The notes under the pieces are model-generated. The model saw only the letters and a list, made by a program, of their open reading frames with translations. It was not told the origin of the DNA and did not search any database. A program made the translations under genes and the position numbers. 64,000 nucleotides of DNA from Bacteroidales bacterium UBA3653 (GTDB lineage: Bacteria > Bacteroidota > Bacteroidia > Bacteroidales > Paludibacteraceae), in assembly GCA_002373505.1 (NCBI GenBank), contig DFKE01000014.1, positions 193,340-257,339 of the forward strand, in the 5' to 3' direction. Shown piece after piece: positions 1-9,004 of the stretch (its first letter is position 1; every line of letters starts with the position of its first letter).

Positions 1-117
1 GAGGGCCTGGAGCCCTACATAGTCACCATCCTTGAGGAGTTGTGCACGTTTAGCTGCGTATTTAGCAACGAGCTTTGCGCGTTTTACCTCGCGGGCTTTC
101 ATTGATTCTTTTGCCAT
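1..117 (-). CDS. rpsN: 30S ribosomal protein S14, partial
   Basis: This is the N-terminal part of S14, a small-subunit protein of the 30S head. The visible product begins MAKESMKAREVKRAKLVAKY and runs about 39 residues before the window edge cuts it off. The start ATG is at 115-117, eight bases after the rplE stop. It is the last visible gene of the S10/spc-type superoperon. The zinc-binding region that would separate C+ from C- forms of S14 is outside the window. Confidence 0.93.
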   Translation of the reverse strand, partial: MAKESMKAREVKRAKLVAKYAAKRAQLLKDGDYVGLQAL

Positions 118-125
118 AGTCTGAA

Positions 126-668
126 TTACTTTTTAAACGGTAAACCAAACTCACGCAGGAGTGCGAAGCCCTCCTCATCGGTTTTAGCTGTAGTAACGAA
201 CGTGATGTTCATACCCAGCAGTTTGGTGATGTTATCAATGTTAATTTCAGGGAAGATGATCTGCTCGGTGATACCCAAGGTGTAGTTACCACGGCCGTCC
301 ATCTTGTTGTTGATACCTTTGAAGTCGCGGATACGAGGCAGAGCTACACGAACGAGACGCTCGAGGAACTCATACATCTGCTGGCCGCGGAGGGTAACAC
401 ATACACCGATCGGCATTTGTTTACGAACCTTGAAGTTAGCGATATCTTTCTTCGAAACGGTAGCGACTGCTTTCTGACCTGCGATAGCCGTCATCTCCTG
501 GAGAGCGACCTCGATGATCTTCTTGTCGGCAACAGCCTCGCCCAGACCCTGGTTGAGGACGATCTTCTGGAGTTTCGGGCACTGCATTACAGTAGTGTAG
601 TTGAACTCCTTCATCAGGATGGGCACGATGCGCTCCTGATAATCTTGCTTAAGACTTGCTGTATTCAT
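126..668 (-). CDS. rplE: 50S ribosomal protein L5
   Basis: L5 binds 5S rRNA in the central protuberance of the large subunit and contacts P-site tRNA. The 180-residue product has normal family length and characteristic segments such as PKLQKIVLNQGLGEAV near residue 31 and the RIRDFKGI loop near residue 112. It lies between rplX (2-bp gap) and rpsN in the usual order and must be co-transcribed with them. Nothing unusual is seen. Confidence 0.98.
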   Translation of the reverse strand: MNTASLKQDYQERIVPILMKEFNYTTVMQCPKLQKIVLNQGLGEAVADKKIIEVALQEMTAIAGQKAVATVSKKDIANFKVRKQMPIGVCVTLRGQQMYEFLERLVRVALPRIRDFKGINNKMDGRGNYTLGITEQIIFPEINIDNITKLLGMNITFVTTAKTDEEGFALLREFGLPFKK

Positions 669-670
669 AA

Positions 671-979
671 TCAGATCTCCTTACCGGTTTTTTTAGATAC
701 ACGAACGAGCTTACCATCCTTACGAACGCGTCCGATACGAACGGGCTGTCCGTTCTCAACAACCTGGAGGTTCGAGATATGGATAGGAGCTTCCTGTTTA
801 ACAATTCCGCCTTGCGGATTTTTAGCATTGGGTTTGGTACTCTTGGATACCATATTGACACCCTCTACGATAGCGCGCTGCTTGTCAACGAGCACTTCCA
901 GCACACGGCCGGTCTGACCCTTCGAAGCGCCTGCGTTTACGTAAACGATATCACCCTTTTTGATATGTAATTTTGCCAT
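671..979 (-). CDS. rplX: 50S ribosomal protein L24
   Basis: L24 is an early assembly protein near the polypeptide exit tunnel. The 102-residue product has an N-terminal KOW motif at about residues 7-33 (KKGDIVYVNAGASKGQTGRV) and a basic C-terminus. The stop codon lies 2 bp before the rplE start, so translation may be coupled. Length and gene order are standard. Confidence 0.98.
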   Translation of the reverse strand: MAKLHIKKGDIVYVNAGASKGQTGRVLEVLVDKQRAIVEGVNMVSKSTKPNAKNPQGGIVKQEAPIHISNLQVVENGQPVRIGRVRKDGKLVRVSKKTGKEI

Positions 980-999
980 ACCTGTAATAATTTAGATGA

Positions 1000-1365
1000 T
1001 TAGAGCACTTCAGGTGCCAGAGAAATAATTTTCATGTTAGTTTGACGCAGCTCACGAGCTACCGGACCGAAGATACGGCTGCCACGGAGTTCACCTGCGT
1101 TGGTGATCAACACGCATGCGTTGTCATCAAAGCGGATATAGCTTCCGTCAGCACGGCGTACCTCTTTCTTCGTGCGAACAACGATAGCACGGGATACCGT
1201 ACCATCTTTGATTTCCGACGAAGGGATTACACCCTTAACGGCAACAACGATCGTATCGCCGAGGGATGCGTAACGCTTCTTGGTACCTCCAAGAACGCGG
1301 ATGCAGAGTGCTTGCTTAGCACCGCTGTTGTCACATACTGTGAGACGAGATTCTTGCTGTACCAT
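1000..1365 (-). CDS. rplN: 50S ribosomal protein L14
   Basis: L14 sits at the subunit interface and contacts 16S rRNA. The 121-residue product starts MVQQESRLTVCDNSGAK, which is diagnostic for the family, and ends MKIISLAPEVL. The gap to rplX is 20 bp and to rpsQ 2 bp. It is an ordinary member of the superoperon. Confidence 0.98.
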   Translation of the reverse strand: MVQQESRLTVCDNSGAKQALCIRVLGGTKKRYASLGDTIVVAVKGVIPSSEIKDGTVSRAIVVRTKKEVRRADGSYIRFDDNACVLITNAGELRGSRIFGPVARELRQTNMKIISLAPEVL

Positions 1366-1367
1366 AA

Positions 1368-1622
1368 TTACTTAGCCCTTTCGATAATTTGAGTTAAACG
1401 CCAACGCACGGTCTTGCTCAGAGGACGAGTCTCCATGATACGTACGGTATCGCCGATGCCGCACTCGTTTTTCTCGTCATGAACATGGAACTTGCGAGTT
1501 TTATTGACAAACTTGCCATAGATGGGGTGTTTCTCTTTCCATTTGACAGCGACCACGATGGTCTTCTCCATCTTATTGGAAATAACTACGCCCACGCGCT
1601 CTTTTCTAAGATTTCTTTCCAT
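1368..1622 (-). CDS. rpsQ: 30S ribosomal protein S17
   Basis: S17 is a primary 16S rRNA-binding protein with an OB fold. The 84-residue product begins MERNLRKERVGVVISNKMEK and contains the conserved KFHVHDEKNECGIGDTV region near residues 44-60. It lies between rpmC and rplN with gaps of 15 bp and 2 bp, as in most bacteria. Confidence 0.98.
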   Translation of the reverse strand: MERNLRKERVGVVISNKMEKTIVVAVKWKEKHPIYGKFVNKTRKFHVHDEKNECGIGDTVRIMETRPLSKTVRWRLTQIIERAK

Positions 1623-1637
1623 TTCAATTGTCGTTTT

Positions 1638-1832
1638 TTACTTGTTAATTTCTCTTGCACGTAATTCAGTTGCAAGGCGAGCGATATTACGACGCGCCAC
1701 CTTAATCTGCAACGGATTGTCGAGCGGAGAAATGCTGTGATTTAACTTGAGACGAACCAGCGCCTCTTTCTCTGCTGCCAGACGTTCCTGGAGTTCAGCA
1801 GTGGTTAATTCTTTAATTTCAGCTGTTTTCAT
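1638..1832 (-). CDS. rpmC: 50S ribosomal protein L29
   Basis: L29 is a small helical protein at the tunnel exit, part of the docking site for SRP and trigger factor. The 64-residue product begins MKTAEIKELTTAELQERLAA and contains the expected PLDNPLQIKVARRNIARL segment near residues 36-53. It is 11 bp downstream of rplP. Assignment rests on length, sequence and position. Confidence 0.97.
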   Translation of the reverse strand: MKTAEIKELTTAELQERLAAEKEALVRLKLNHSISPLDNPLQIKVARRNIARLATELRAREINK

Positions 1833-1843
1833 ACTCTTTTAGT

Positions 1844-2275
1844 TTACACATTTGCGGTTGCGTCGTAATCACGTCTTACGACAAATTTAGTGGTAACAGG
1901 CAGTTTCTGCGCAGCGAGACGGAGTGCCTCTTTGGCTACATCATAGCTTACGCCCTCTACCTCGAAGATAATACGACCGGGCTCCAATGGAACAACGAAT
2001 CCTTCAGGAGCACCTTTACCTTTACCCATACGGACATCCAGAGGTTTCTTGGTGATAGGTTTATCCGGGAAAACGCGGATCCACACCTGTCCTTGACGTT
2101 GCATATAACGGGTAACGGCGATACGGGCAGCCTCGATTTGACGACCGGTCAACCACACGGTACCCATACTCTTGATACCGAACGAGCCGAATGCCAATTC
2201 CTGACCGCGGTGAGCGAAGCCCTTGATGCGGCCTTTTTGGCAGCGACGGAATTTAGTTTTCTTAGGTTGTAACAT
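1844..2275 (-). CDS. rplP: 50S ribosomal protein L16
   Basis: L16 lies close to the peptidyl-transferase centre and helps position A-site tRNA. The 143-residue product begins MLQPKKTKFRRCQKGRIKG and includes the GRQIEAARIAVTRYMQRQG helix near residue 44 and the GKGKGAPEGFVVPLEPG loop near residue 83, both family signatures. Gap to rpsC is 29 bp. Confidence 0.98.
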   Translation of the reverse strand: MLQPKKTKFRRCQKGRIKGFAHRGQELAFGSFGIKSMGTVWLTGRQIEAARIAVTRYMQRQGQVWIRVFPDKPITKKPLDVRMGKGKGAPEGFVVPLEPGRIIFEVEGVSYDVAKEALRLAAQKLPVTTKFVVRRDYDATANV

Positions 2276-2304
2276 ATTGTTCTAATCTACAAATCGGTTA
2301 AACA

Positions 2305-3042
2305 TTATTGTTTTTTGTTTCGGCGGAAACCTCTGCGCTCGTCACGACCTCCACGGCGATCCATGCCGGGACGTCCTGCCTCTTGCTTCTGAGCAAAATT
2401 AGGCGCCAAGTCTTTCTTGCCATACACTTCTCCACGGCAGATCCAAACCTTCACACCGATCACACCCACTTTGGTGATAGCGCCAACGTGGCAGTAGTCG
2501 ATGTCCGCGCGGAGAGTATGGAGCGGGGTACGTCCCTCTTTGTACATCTCCTTACGTGCCATCTCGGCTCCGTTCAGACGGCCGGATACCTGAATCTTGA
2601 TACCCTCAGCGCCCATACGCATGGTGCTCTGGATAGCCATCTTCACGGCACGACGGTAAGCGATCTTGCCTTCCAACTGACGAGCGATCTTGTTAGCTAC
2701 AATAGTAGCGTCCAGTTCCGGACGTTTAACCTCGTAGATATTGATCTGAACGTCTTGTTTGGTGATTTTCTGGAGTTCCTTCTTCAATTTGTCAACCTCT
2801 TCTCCACCTTTTCCGATGATATAACCGGGGCGAGCGGTGCAGATAGTAACAGTCACAAGTTTCAGAGTTCTTTCGATAACGATACGGGAAATACTAGCCT
2901 CTGCGAGACGTGCGTTGAGGTACTCGCGAATTTTGCTATCCTCCAGCAGCGTATCTCCGTAATTCTTGCCTCCAAACCAGTTGGAGTCCCAACCGCGGAC
3001 AATGCCCAGACGGTTTGCTATAGGATTAATTTTCTGTCCCAT
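2305..3042 (-). CDS. rpsC: 30S ribosomal protein S3
   Basis: S3 forms part of the mRNA entry channel. The 245-residue product has a type II KH domain with the GxxG loop in RPGYIIGKGGEE (about residues 71-82) and the C-terminal S3 domain with GAEGIKIQVSGRLNGAEMAR from about residue 145. The last 25 residues are strongly basic (GMDRRGGRDERRGFRRNKKQ), as in other members of the phylum. It is 6 bp downstream of rplV. Confidence 0.98.
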   Translation of the reverse strand: MGQKINPIANRLGIVRGWDSNWFGGKNYGDTLLEDSKIREYLNARLAEASISRIVIERTLKLVTVTICTARPGYIIGKGGEEVDKLKKELQKITKQDVQINIYEVKRPELDATIVANKIARQLEGKIAYRRAVKMAIQSTMRMGAEGIKIQVSGRLNGAEMARKEMYKEGRTPLHTLRADIDYCHVGAITKVGVIGVKVWICRGEVYGKKDLAPNFAQKQEAGRPGMDRRGGRDERRGFRRNKKQ

Positions 3043-3048
3043 AATAAA

Positions 3049-3456
3049 TTACTTTTCAGCGTTAGTATTTTTAGTATCTACAAATATCGTAACGTGGTTT
3101 GAACGTTTGCGGATGCGATAAGCACGACCCTGAGGAGCGGGCAGCATACGCTTGATCATCATTCCGCCGTCAACCATGATTTGCGTTACGTAGAGAGTTT
3201 CGTCCTCTGCTTTCTTACCGGTTTTTACTTCCCAGTTAGCGATAGCAGATTTCAGGAGTTTCTCGAGTGCACGGCTTGCCTCACGTGTGGAGAAATGCAG
3301 CGCACCGAGTGCACGGTTCACTTCCATGCCGCGTACCATGTCTGCAACGAGACGCATCTTACGCGGGCTGGTAGGAATATTATTGGCTTTGGCGAAGTAC
3401 TGCTCTTTACGAGCGGCCTTCATTGCCTCTGCGCTATTATGTTTTCTTGCACCCAT
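3049..3456 (-). CDS. rplV: 50S ribosomal protein L22
   Basis: L22 lines the exit tunnel with a long beta hairpin. The 135-residue product contains the ANNIPTSPRKMRLVADMVRG segment near residue 24 and the tunnel-hairpin sequence MMIKRMLPAPQGRAYRIRKR near residues 99-118. A 39-bp gap separates it from rpsS. The wild-type-like hairpin shows no insertion. Confidence 0.98.
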   Translation of the reverse strand: MGARKHNSAEAMKAARKEQYFAKANNIPTSPRKMRLVADMVRGMEVNRALGALHFSTREASRALEKLLKSAIANWEVKTGKKAEDETLYVTQIMVDGGMMIKRMLPAPQGRAYRIRKRSNHVTIFVDTKNTNAEK

Positions 3457-3495
3457 TTTAATCTGGAATTTTAAATGTTAATTGATTTCAATGGA

Positions 3496-3765
3496 TTACT
3501 TCTTGTTATTGCCCGAGTGGCCGCGGAAGGTACGTGTAGGAGCGAACTCGCCGAGTTTGTGTCCAACCATGTTCTCCGTGATATACACAGGAATAAACTT
3601 GTTTCCATTGTGAACTGCAATTGTGTGACCTACAAAGTCAGGGGAGATCATTGATGCGCGGCTCCAGGTCTTGATAACTTCTTTTTTACCAGCCTCATTC
3701 ATAGCCAACACCTTGTCTTCCAACTTAACGTTGATAAACGGTCCTTTTTTCAATGAACGACTCAT
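3496..3765 (-). CDS. rpsS: 30S ribosomal protein S19
   Basis: S19 is in the head of the 30S subunit next to S13 and contacts the A-site finger. The 89-residue product begins MSRSLKKGPFINVKLEDKV and contains TWSRASMISPDFVGHTIAVH near residue 33, both diagnostic. It is placed 23 bp after rplB, as expected. Confidence 0.98.
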   Translation of the reverse strand: MSRSLKKGPFINVKLEDKVLAMNEAGKKEVIKTWSRASMISPDFVGHTIAVHNGNKFIPVYITENMVGHKLGEFAPTRTFRGHSGNNKK

Positions 3766-3788
3766 AATGTTACTTTGACTTTAATAGG

Positions 3789-4613
3789 TTATTTTTTACG
3801 TCTTTCTATAATGTATTGGTTGCTCTGGTTCTTCGGGTGACGTGTCTTGTATCCCTTAGCGAGCAGACCCTTACGGCTACGTGGATGGCCACCGGACTGA
3901 CGTCCTTCACCACCACCCATTGGGTGATCTACAGGGTTCATTACTACGCCACGGTTACGCGGACGGCGACCGAGCCAGCGGCTACGACCTGCTTTACCCG
4001 ATTTCTCCAGTGCGTGGTCGGAGTTTCCTACTACACCCACAGTAGCCTTGCAAGCTGCGAGCACTTTGCGGAGCTCACCTGAAGGCAGTTTGATGATAGC
4101 ATACTTATCCTCACGGCTCGACAACTGAGCGAACGTACCGGCGGAACGTACCATGCAGGCACCTTGTCCCGGACGAAGCTCGATGTTGTGGATCAGAGTT
4201 CCCAGAGGAATTACCGACATCGGCAGTGCATTTCCAACTTCAGGAGCAGCGTTCTCTCCCGACATTACAGTTTGACCTACTTGCAGTCCATTCGGTGCAA
4301 GGATATAGCGCTTTTCTCCATCAGCATAGAACAGGAGAGCGATGCGAGCCGAGCGGTTCGGATCGTACTCGATAGTCTTAACTACTGCGGGAACACCATC
4401 TTTGTTGCGCTTGAAGTCAATTACACGATACTTCTGTTTGTGACCACCACCGATGTAGCGCATCGTCATTTTACCGACGTTGTTGCGTCCACCGGTTTTG
4501 GTTTTACCAAACACAAGCGATTTCTCAGGAGCGCTCGCGGTAATTGTCTCGAACGCACCTATAACTTTGTGTCTTTGCCCCGGTGTTGTGGGCTTTAATT
4601 TACGTACAGCCAT
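3789..4613 (-). CDS. rplB: 50S ribosomal protein L2
   Basis: L2 is required for subunit association and peptidyl transferase assembly. The 274-residue product contains the conserved SH3-like and OB-like RNA-binding halves and the C-terminal GVVMNPVDHPMGGGEGRQSG segment that carries the histidine implicated in activity. Its start is 2 bp downstream of the rplW stop. Length and content are standard. Confidence 0.98.
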   Translation of the reverse strand: MAVRKLKPTTPGQRHKVIGAFETITASAPEKSLVFGKTKTGGRNNVGKMTMRYIGGGHKQKYRVIDFKRNKDGVPAVVKTIEYDPNRSARIALLFYADGEKRYILAPNGLQVGQTVMSGENAAPEVGNALPMSVIPLGTLIHNIELRPGQGACMVRSAGTFAQLSSREDKYAIIKLPSGELRKVLAACKATVGVVGNSDHALEKSGKAGRSRWLGRRPRNRGVVMNPVDHPMGGGEGRQSGGHPRSRKGLLAKGYKTRHPKNQSNQYIIERRKK

Positions 4614-4615
4614 TT

Positions 4616-4906
4616 TTAGATATTGCTATAAAAATCAATTGTTTCACCTTCGGCCAGTGTTACGATAGCTTTTTTGTAAGCCTGCTGTGCGCCGCGGAGC
4701 AGACCGGACTTGGTCCAGCGCTGTTTTACCTTCGGAGCACGGATCAGTGTGTTTACATCCGTAACCTGAACGTTGTACATTTCTTCTACCGCTTTCTTAA
4801 TCTCAACTTTGTTGGCATTGCGAGCTACGACGAAACCATAACGGTTCAGTTTCTCGCCGGCGGCGGTCATCTTCTCAGTGACGATTGGTTTAATAATAAT
4901 TGCCAT
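4616..4906 (-). CDS. rplW: 50S ribosomal protein L23
   Basis: L23 is at the tunnel exit and is the main docking site of trigger factor and SRP. The 96-residue product begins MAIIIKPIVTEKMTAAGEKL, with the family signature IVTEK, and carries the extended hairpin region VNTLIRAPKVKQRWTKSG. It lies 12 bp after rplD. Confidence 0.97.
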   Translation of the reverse strand: MAIIIKPIVTEKMTAAGEKLNRYGFVVARNANKVEIKKAVEEMYNVQVTDVNTLIRAPKVKQRWTKSGLLRGAQQAYKKAIVTLAEGETIDFYSNI

Positions 4907-4918
4907 AATTCTACCTCC

Positions 4919-5548
4919 TTATGCGTTAAAAGTTGCCTCGATAGCAGCAGCCGAAGCCTCTGTCAGCACTACTACATTCGAGTTCATAATAGTGTAGGTA
5001 TTGAGCTCGTTGACGTTCACTACGTTCACGCGCTGGATATTAGCGGCGGACTTGCGAGCGTTGAGGTTTGCGTCTGCGATAACGAAGAGCACTTTCTTAC
5101 CGGCAACCTGGAGAGCGTTCAGAACCTCTACCATAGCTTTGGTTTTCGGTGCCTCGAAATTGAGAGCGTCCAATACGAGCAATTCATTTTGTTTTGCGCG
5201 AAGCGAAAGAGCGGACTTGCGAGCCAGCTGTTTTACTTTCTTGTTCAGCTTGAAATCATAGTCGCGGGGTACCGGACCGAAAATCGTACCACCACCTACG
5301 CGAACCGGCGATTTCAGGTCACCCGGACGAGCGCCACCGCCGCCTTTCTGGCGACCGAGTTTGCGGGTCGAGTGAGCGTTCTCGCTACGCTGTTTTGCTT
5401 TTGCTGTGCCTTGGCGCTGTGCTGCCAAGAACTGCTTAACGTCCAAGTAGATAGCATGGTCGTTAGGCTCGATTGCGAAGATGGCGTCATTGAGAGCGAT
5501 CTTCTTTCCGGTCTCTTTACCGGCTTGATTCAAAATACTAAGTTCCAT
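4919..5548 (-). CDS. rplD: 50S ribosomal protein L4
   Basis: L4 reaches into the exit tunnel and in enterobacteria also autoregulates the S10 operon; whether it does so here is not visible. The 209-residue product has the tunnel-loop segment ARPGDLKSPVRVGGGTIFGP near residues 74-93. The gap to rplC is 6 bp. There is no obvious leader hairpin matching the E. coli regulator. Confidence 0.98.
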   Translation of the reverse strand: MELSILNQAGKETGKKIALNDAIFAIEPNDHAIYLDVKQFLAAQRQGTAKAKQRSENAHSTRKLGRQKGGGGARPGDLKSPVRVGGGTIFGPVPRDYDFKLNKKVKQLARKSALSLRAKQNELLVLDALNFEAPKTKAMVEVLNALQVAGKKVLFVIADANLNARKSAANIQRVNVVNVNELNTYTIMNSNVVVLTEASAAAIEATFNA

Positions 5549-5554
5549 AACTAA

Positions 5555-6172
5555 TTACTTGTTGATAATGACGATTGAGTTTTTAGCACCCGGTACAGAT
5601 CCCTTGACCATGATCAAGTTGTACTCGGGAATTACTTTCAGTACGACGAGGTTCTGGACCGTAACGCGGTCTCCACCCATCTGTCCCGCCATGCGGGTAC
5701 CCGGGAAGATACGGCTCGGGTAAGCACAAGCACCTACCGAACCCGGAGCGCGGAGACGGTCGTCCTGACCGTGAGTGCTCTGACCCACACCGCCGAAGCC
5801 ATGACGTTTAACGACACCTTGGAAACCGTGGCCCTTGCTGGTTCCGATAACGTCAACGTACATGCCCTCCTCGAAGAGGTCTGCAGCTGTGATTGTTTGT
5901 CCCAGAGCCAGTTCTCCGTCGAACTCGAACTCTGCTAAGTGGCGCATGGGCTCTACGCCTGCGGCCTTGAAATGGCCTGCTTCGGCCTTGTTGGTGTGTT
6001 TCTCGCTCTTGTGCATAAAGCCGATCTGGGCTGCTGCATAACCGTCTTTCTCAACGGTCTTGAGCTGAGTCACTACGCAAGGACCAGCCTCAATAACGGT
6101 GCACGGGATGTTTTTGCCGTCGGCACCAAAGACGGAAGTCATTCCGATCTTTTTTCCTAATAAACCTGGCAT
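5555..6172 (-). CDS. rplC: 50S ribosomal protein L3
   Basis: L3 initiates 23S rRNA folding and its tip approaches the peptidyl-transferase centre. The 205-residue product begins MPGLLGKKIGMTSVFGADGK and contains KGHGFQGVVKRHGFGGVGQS near residue 113, typical of the family. The central extension approaching the catalytic centre (GSVGACAYPSRIFPGTRMAG) is intact. It is separated from rpsJ by 119 bp. Confidence 0.98.
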   Translation of the reverse strand: MPGLLGKKIGMTSVFGADGKNIPCTVIEAGPCVVTQLKTVEKDGYAAAQIGFMHKSEKHTNKAEAGHFKAAGVEPMRHLAEFEFDGELALGQTITAADLFEEGMYVDVIGTSKGHGFQGVVKRHGFGGVGQSTHGQDDRLRAPGSVGACAYPSRIFPGTRMAGQMGGDRVTVQNLVVLKVIPEYNLIMVKGSVPGAKNSIVIINK

Positions 6173-6291
6173 TGTTGCTTAGTTTTTAATAATTGTTAAT
6201 TAATCATTGCCTGCGTTCTCGCCTTCGGGTTGACCTCTAGTGTCCTAGGATCCTAGTTTATCACTCTCCGAAGGAAACGCTTGGGCGTTCA
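6173..6291. other. rplC-rpsJ spacer with CCTAGG repeats
   Basis: This 119-bp spacer contains A/T-rich sequence beside rplC and then two adjacent CCTAG-containing copies at about 6231-6246 (TCCTAGGATCCTAG). No TAnnTTTG promoter box was found on the minus strand, so rplC is probably read from the upstream genes. A leader regulating the ribosomal genes could sit here, but no recognisable structure is seen. Confidence 0.4.
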
Positions 6292-6597
6292 TCAAACCTT
6301 GATCTCTACTTCCACACCCGATGCAAGCTCCAGCTTCATCAGTGCCTCTACGGTTTTGTTGTTGCTGTTGTAGATGTCAATCAAGCGCTTGTAGCTCGCC
6401 AACTCGAATTGCTCGCGGCTTTTCTTGTTAACGAAGGTCGAGCGGTTCACCGTGAAGATACGTTTGTGCGTCGGCAGTGGAATAGGACCACTTACTACAG
6501 CACCCGTAGCTTTAACGGTCTTGACGATCTTCTCTGCAGACTTGTCAACCAAAGTATGGTCGAAAGACTTCAGTTTGATACGAATTTTTTGACTCAT
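6292..6597 (-). CDS. rpsJ: 30S ribosomal protein S10
   Basis: S10 is in the 30S head and, as NusE, also takes part in transcription antitermination. The 101-residue product begins MSQKIRIKLKSFDHTLVDKS and contains GPIPLPTHKRIFTVNRSTF near residue 37, the rRNA-binding loop. It is the first gene of the S10 segment but is preceded on the same strand by fusA (221-bp gap). No tuf gene lies between fusA and rpsJ. Confidence 0.98.
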   Translation of the reverse strand: MSQKIRIKLKSFDHTLVDKSAEKIVKTVKATGAVVSGPIPLPTHKRIFTVNRSTFVNKKSREQFELASYKRLIDIYNSNNKTVEALMKLELASGVEVEIKV

Positions 6598-6818
6598 AAT
6601 AAATAATACTGTTTTATTTTGTTAATACTTCGCAGAGCGCAGATAACCTTAAGAGTCATTTGCTAAGATGACCCGCGCCCCGCAGGGTTAATTTTTCGCC
6701 GTACCTATATCCACACGCATGTGTGTACGTGTACGTTCCTTATTTTATTTTTATTTCGGGTTCCGATATTCCGACATACCGGGTTAGCGATATATCGGAT
6801 TATCGGGATTCCGTTTTT

Positions 6819-8933
6819 TCAGACTAAGTCCACGCGGCCGCCTACTTCTGTCAGCACGGCTTTTGCGATAGACGAGCTTACTGCCTCGTAGTGGCTGAAC
6901 TCCATGGAGCTCGTTGCACGTCCGGAGGTGATGGTACGCAGAGCGGTTACATAACCGAACATCTCTGCCAACGGTACTTTCGCCTTCACGATACGTGCGC
7001 CGGTGCGGCTGGTGTCCATACCCTCTACCTGTCCACGACGTTTGTTGAGGTCGCCGATGACATCACCCATAGACTCTTCCGGAGTAACGACCTCCACTTT
7101 CATGATAGGCTCCATGAGTACAGGTTTAGCCTTTGCGCAAGCCTCTTTGAACGCCATCTGCGCAGCGATCTCGAAGGACAGCTGGTCAGAGTCAACGGGG
7201 TGGAAGCTACCATCCATGAGGGTTACTTTGAGGCTGTCGAGCGGATAGCCGGCGAGAACACCGTTCTTCATAGCTACCTCGAAGCCCTTCTGTACCGACG
7301 GGATATACTCCTTAGGTACGTTACCGCCCTTGACGATATCTTCGAACTGAAGACCTCCGGGGAAGTCAGCGTCTGCCGGCTCAACGCGAACGATGATGTC
7401 AGCGAACTTACCACGACCACCGGATTGTTTCTTATAAACCTCACGCAGCTCTACCGGAGCAGAGATAGCCTCGCGGTATGCCACCTGCGGACGGCCCTGG
7501 TTACACTCTACCTTGAACTCACGTTTCAGACGGTCAATGATGATCTCCAGGTGAAGCTCACCCATACCGGAGATCACAGTCTGTCCGGTCTGCTCGTCGG
7601 TCTTAACGGTAAAGGTAGGATCCTCCTCTGCGAGTTTGGCAAGACCTACACCCAGTTTGTCGAGGTCAGCCTGGCTCTTCGGCTCTACAGAGATACCGAT
7701 CACCGGTGCAGGGAACTCGATTGCCTCGAGTACGATAGGCTTGTTCTCATCGCAGAGCGTATCGCCCGTGCGTATATCCTTAAATCCTACGCCCGCGCCT
7801 ATGTCGCCCGCGAGAATCGTCTCAACAGGGTTCTGGTGGTTGGAGTGCATCTGGAAGATACGACTGATACGCTCTTTCTTGCCCGAACGGGGGTTGTAAA
7901 CGTAGGAACCTGCATCCAGGTGACCCGAATAAACACGGAAGTAGCACAGACGGCCTACATACGGATCGGTAGCGATCTTGAAGGCGAGTGCGCACAACGG
8001 ATCTTGATCATCCGGATGACGAACCTCTTCTGCGTCGGTGTTCGGGTTGGTACCGTTGATCACCGGAGTATCCAGCGGGCTCGGCAGGTAAGCGCAGACA
8101 GCGTCAAGCATGGTCTGCACACCTTTGTTCTTGAAGGACGAACCGCAGATTACCGGGAAGATCTTCATGGCGAGGGTACCCTTGCGGATTGCTACGCGGA
8201 TCTCATCCTCAGTGATGGTCGAAGGATCGTCGAAATATTTCTCCATGAGAACGTCGTCGAACTCGGATACCGTCTCCAGCATCTTGTCGCGCCACTCCTC
8301 AGCCTCAGCAACGAGGTTAGCAGGAATCTCTTCCTCAACGTACTCAGCGCCCATGGTCTCGTCGTGCCAGAGGATAGCTTTCATCTTCACGAGGTCAACG
8401 ACACCCTTGAAGGTCTCCTCAGCGCCGACAGGGATCTGGATAGGACACGGAGTTGCACCTAATACCTCTTTGATCTGACGTACTACATCGAAGAAGTTGG
8501 CACCGGAGCGGTCCATCTTGTTGACATAGCACAGACGCGGCACATTGTATTTGTCAGCCTGACGCCATACGGTCTCGGACTGCGGCTGTACGCCACCCAC
8601 CGAACAGAGGGCCATGACCGCACCATCAAGGATACGGAGCGAACGCTCCACCTCTACTGTGAAGTCTACGTGCCCCGGAGTGTCGATCAGGTTGATCTTG
8701 TATTTGTTACCTGCATAGTTCCAATAGGTGGTAGTTGCCGCGGAAGTGATAGTGATACCGCGCTCCTGCTCCTGAACCATCCAGTCCATCGTAGCAGCAC
8801 CATCATGTACCTCACCGATTTTATGAGTAAGACCCGTGTAGAACAGGATACGCTCCGAAGTCGTGGTCTTACCGGCATCGATGTGAGCCATGATACCGAT
8901 GTTACGGTTTAATTTTAAATCGTGTTTTGCCAT
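6819..8933 (-). CDS. fusA: Elongation factor G
   Basis: EF-G is the GTPase that drives ribosomal translocation and, with RRF, recycling. The 704-residue product has G1 AHIDAGKTTTSE (residues 16-27), switch I RGITI (58-62), G3 DTPGHVDF (84-91) and G4 NKMDR (138-142), followed by domains II-V of usual length. It lies between rpsG (71-bp gap with CCTAGGG repeats) and rpsJ. It appears to be the canonical, not the mitochondrial-like, EF-G because the whole str context is kept. Confidence 0.98.
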   Translation of the reverse strand: MAKHDLKLNRNIGIMAHIDAGKTTTSERILFYTGLTHKIGEVHDGAATMDWMVQEQERGITITSAATTTYWNYAGNKYKINLIDTPGHVDFTVEVERSLRILDGAVMALCSVGGVQPQSETVWRQADKYNVPRLCYVNKMDRSGANFFDVVRQIKEVLGATPCPIQIPVGAEETFKGVVDLVKMKAILWHDETMGAEYVEEEIPANLVAEAEEWRDKMLETVSEFDDVLMEKYFDDPSTITEDEIRVAIRKGTLAMKIFPVICGSSFKNKGVQTMLDAVCAYLPSPLDTPVINGTNPNTDAEEVRHPDDQDPLCALAFKIATDPYVGRLCYFRVYSGHLDAGSYVYNPRSGKKERISRIFQMHSNHQNPVETILAGDIGAGVGFKDIRTGDTLCDENKPIVLEAIEFPAPVIGISVEPKSQADLDKLGVGLAKLAEEDPTFTVKTDEQTGQTVISGMGELHLEIIIDRLKREFKVECNQGRPQVAYREAISAPVELREVYKKQSGGRGKFADIIVRVEPADADFPGGLQFEDIVKGGNVPKEYIPSVQKGFEVAMKNGVLAGYPLDSLKVTLMDGSFHPVDSDQLSFEIAAQMAFKEACAKAKPVLMEPIMKVEVVTPEESMGDVIGDLNKRRGQVEGMDTSRTGARIVKAKVPLAEMFGYVTALRTITSGRATSSMEFSHYEAVSSSIAKAVLTEVGGRVDLV

Positions 8934-8971
8934 TTGTTTATTGTTTCAATCTTTTTTGTTTCAATCCAGGG

Positions 8972-9004
8972 TTCCTAGGCGTCCTAGGGCTCCTAGGGTC
9001 CTAG
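8972..9004. repeat. CCTAGGG tandem repeat before fusA
   Basis: About four copies of an 8-9-bp palindromic unit (TCCTAGGGC and variants) fill the gap between rpsG and fusA and stop at the rpsG stop codon (9005-9007). It is one of several locus-specific short tandem repeats in gene junctions of this window. Confidence 0.7.

Noticed and set aside
4583..5554. 323-codon plus-strand frame opposite rplW and rplD
   Set aside because: It is antisense to two ribosomal protein genes and has no start signal.
6891..8462. 523-codon plus-strand frame opposite fusA
   Set aside because: It is antisense to a certain fusA gene and reflects its codon bias; the translation shows no family features.
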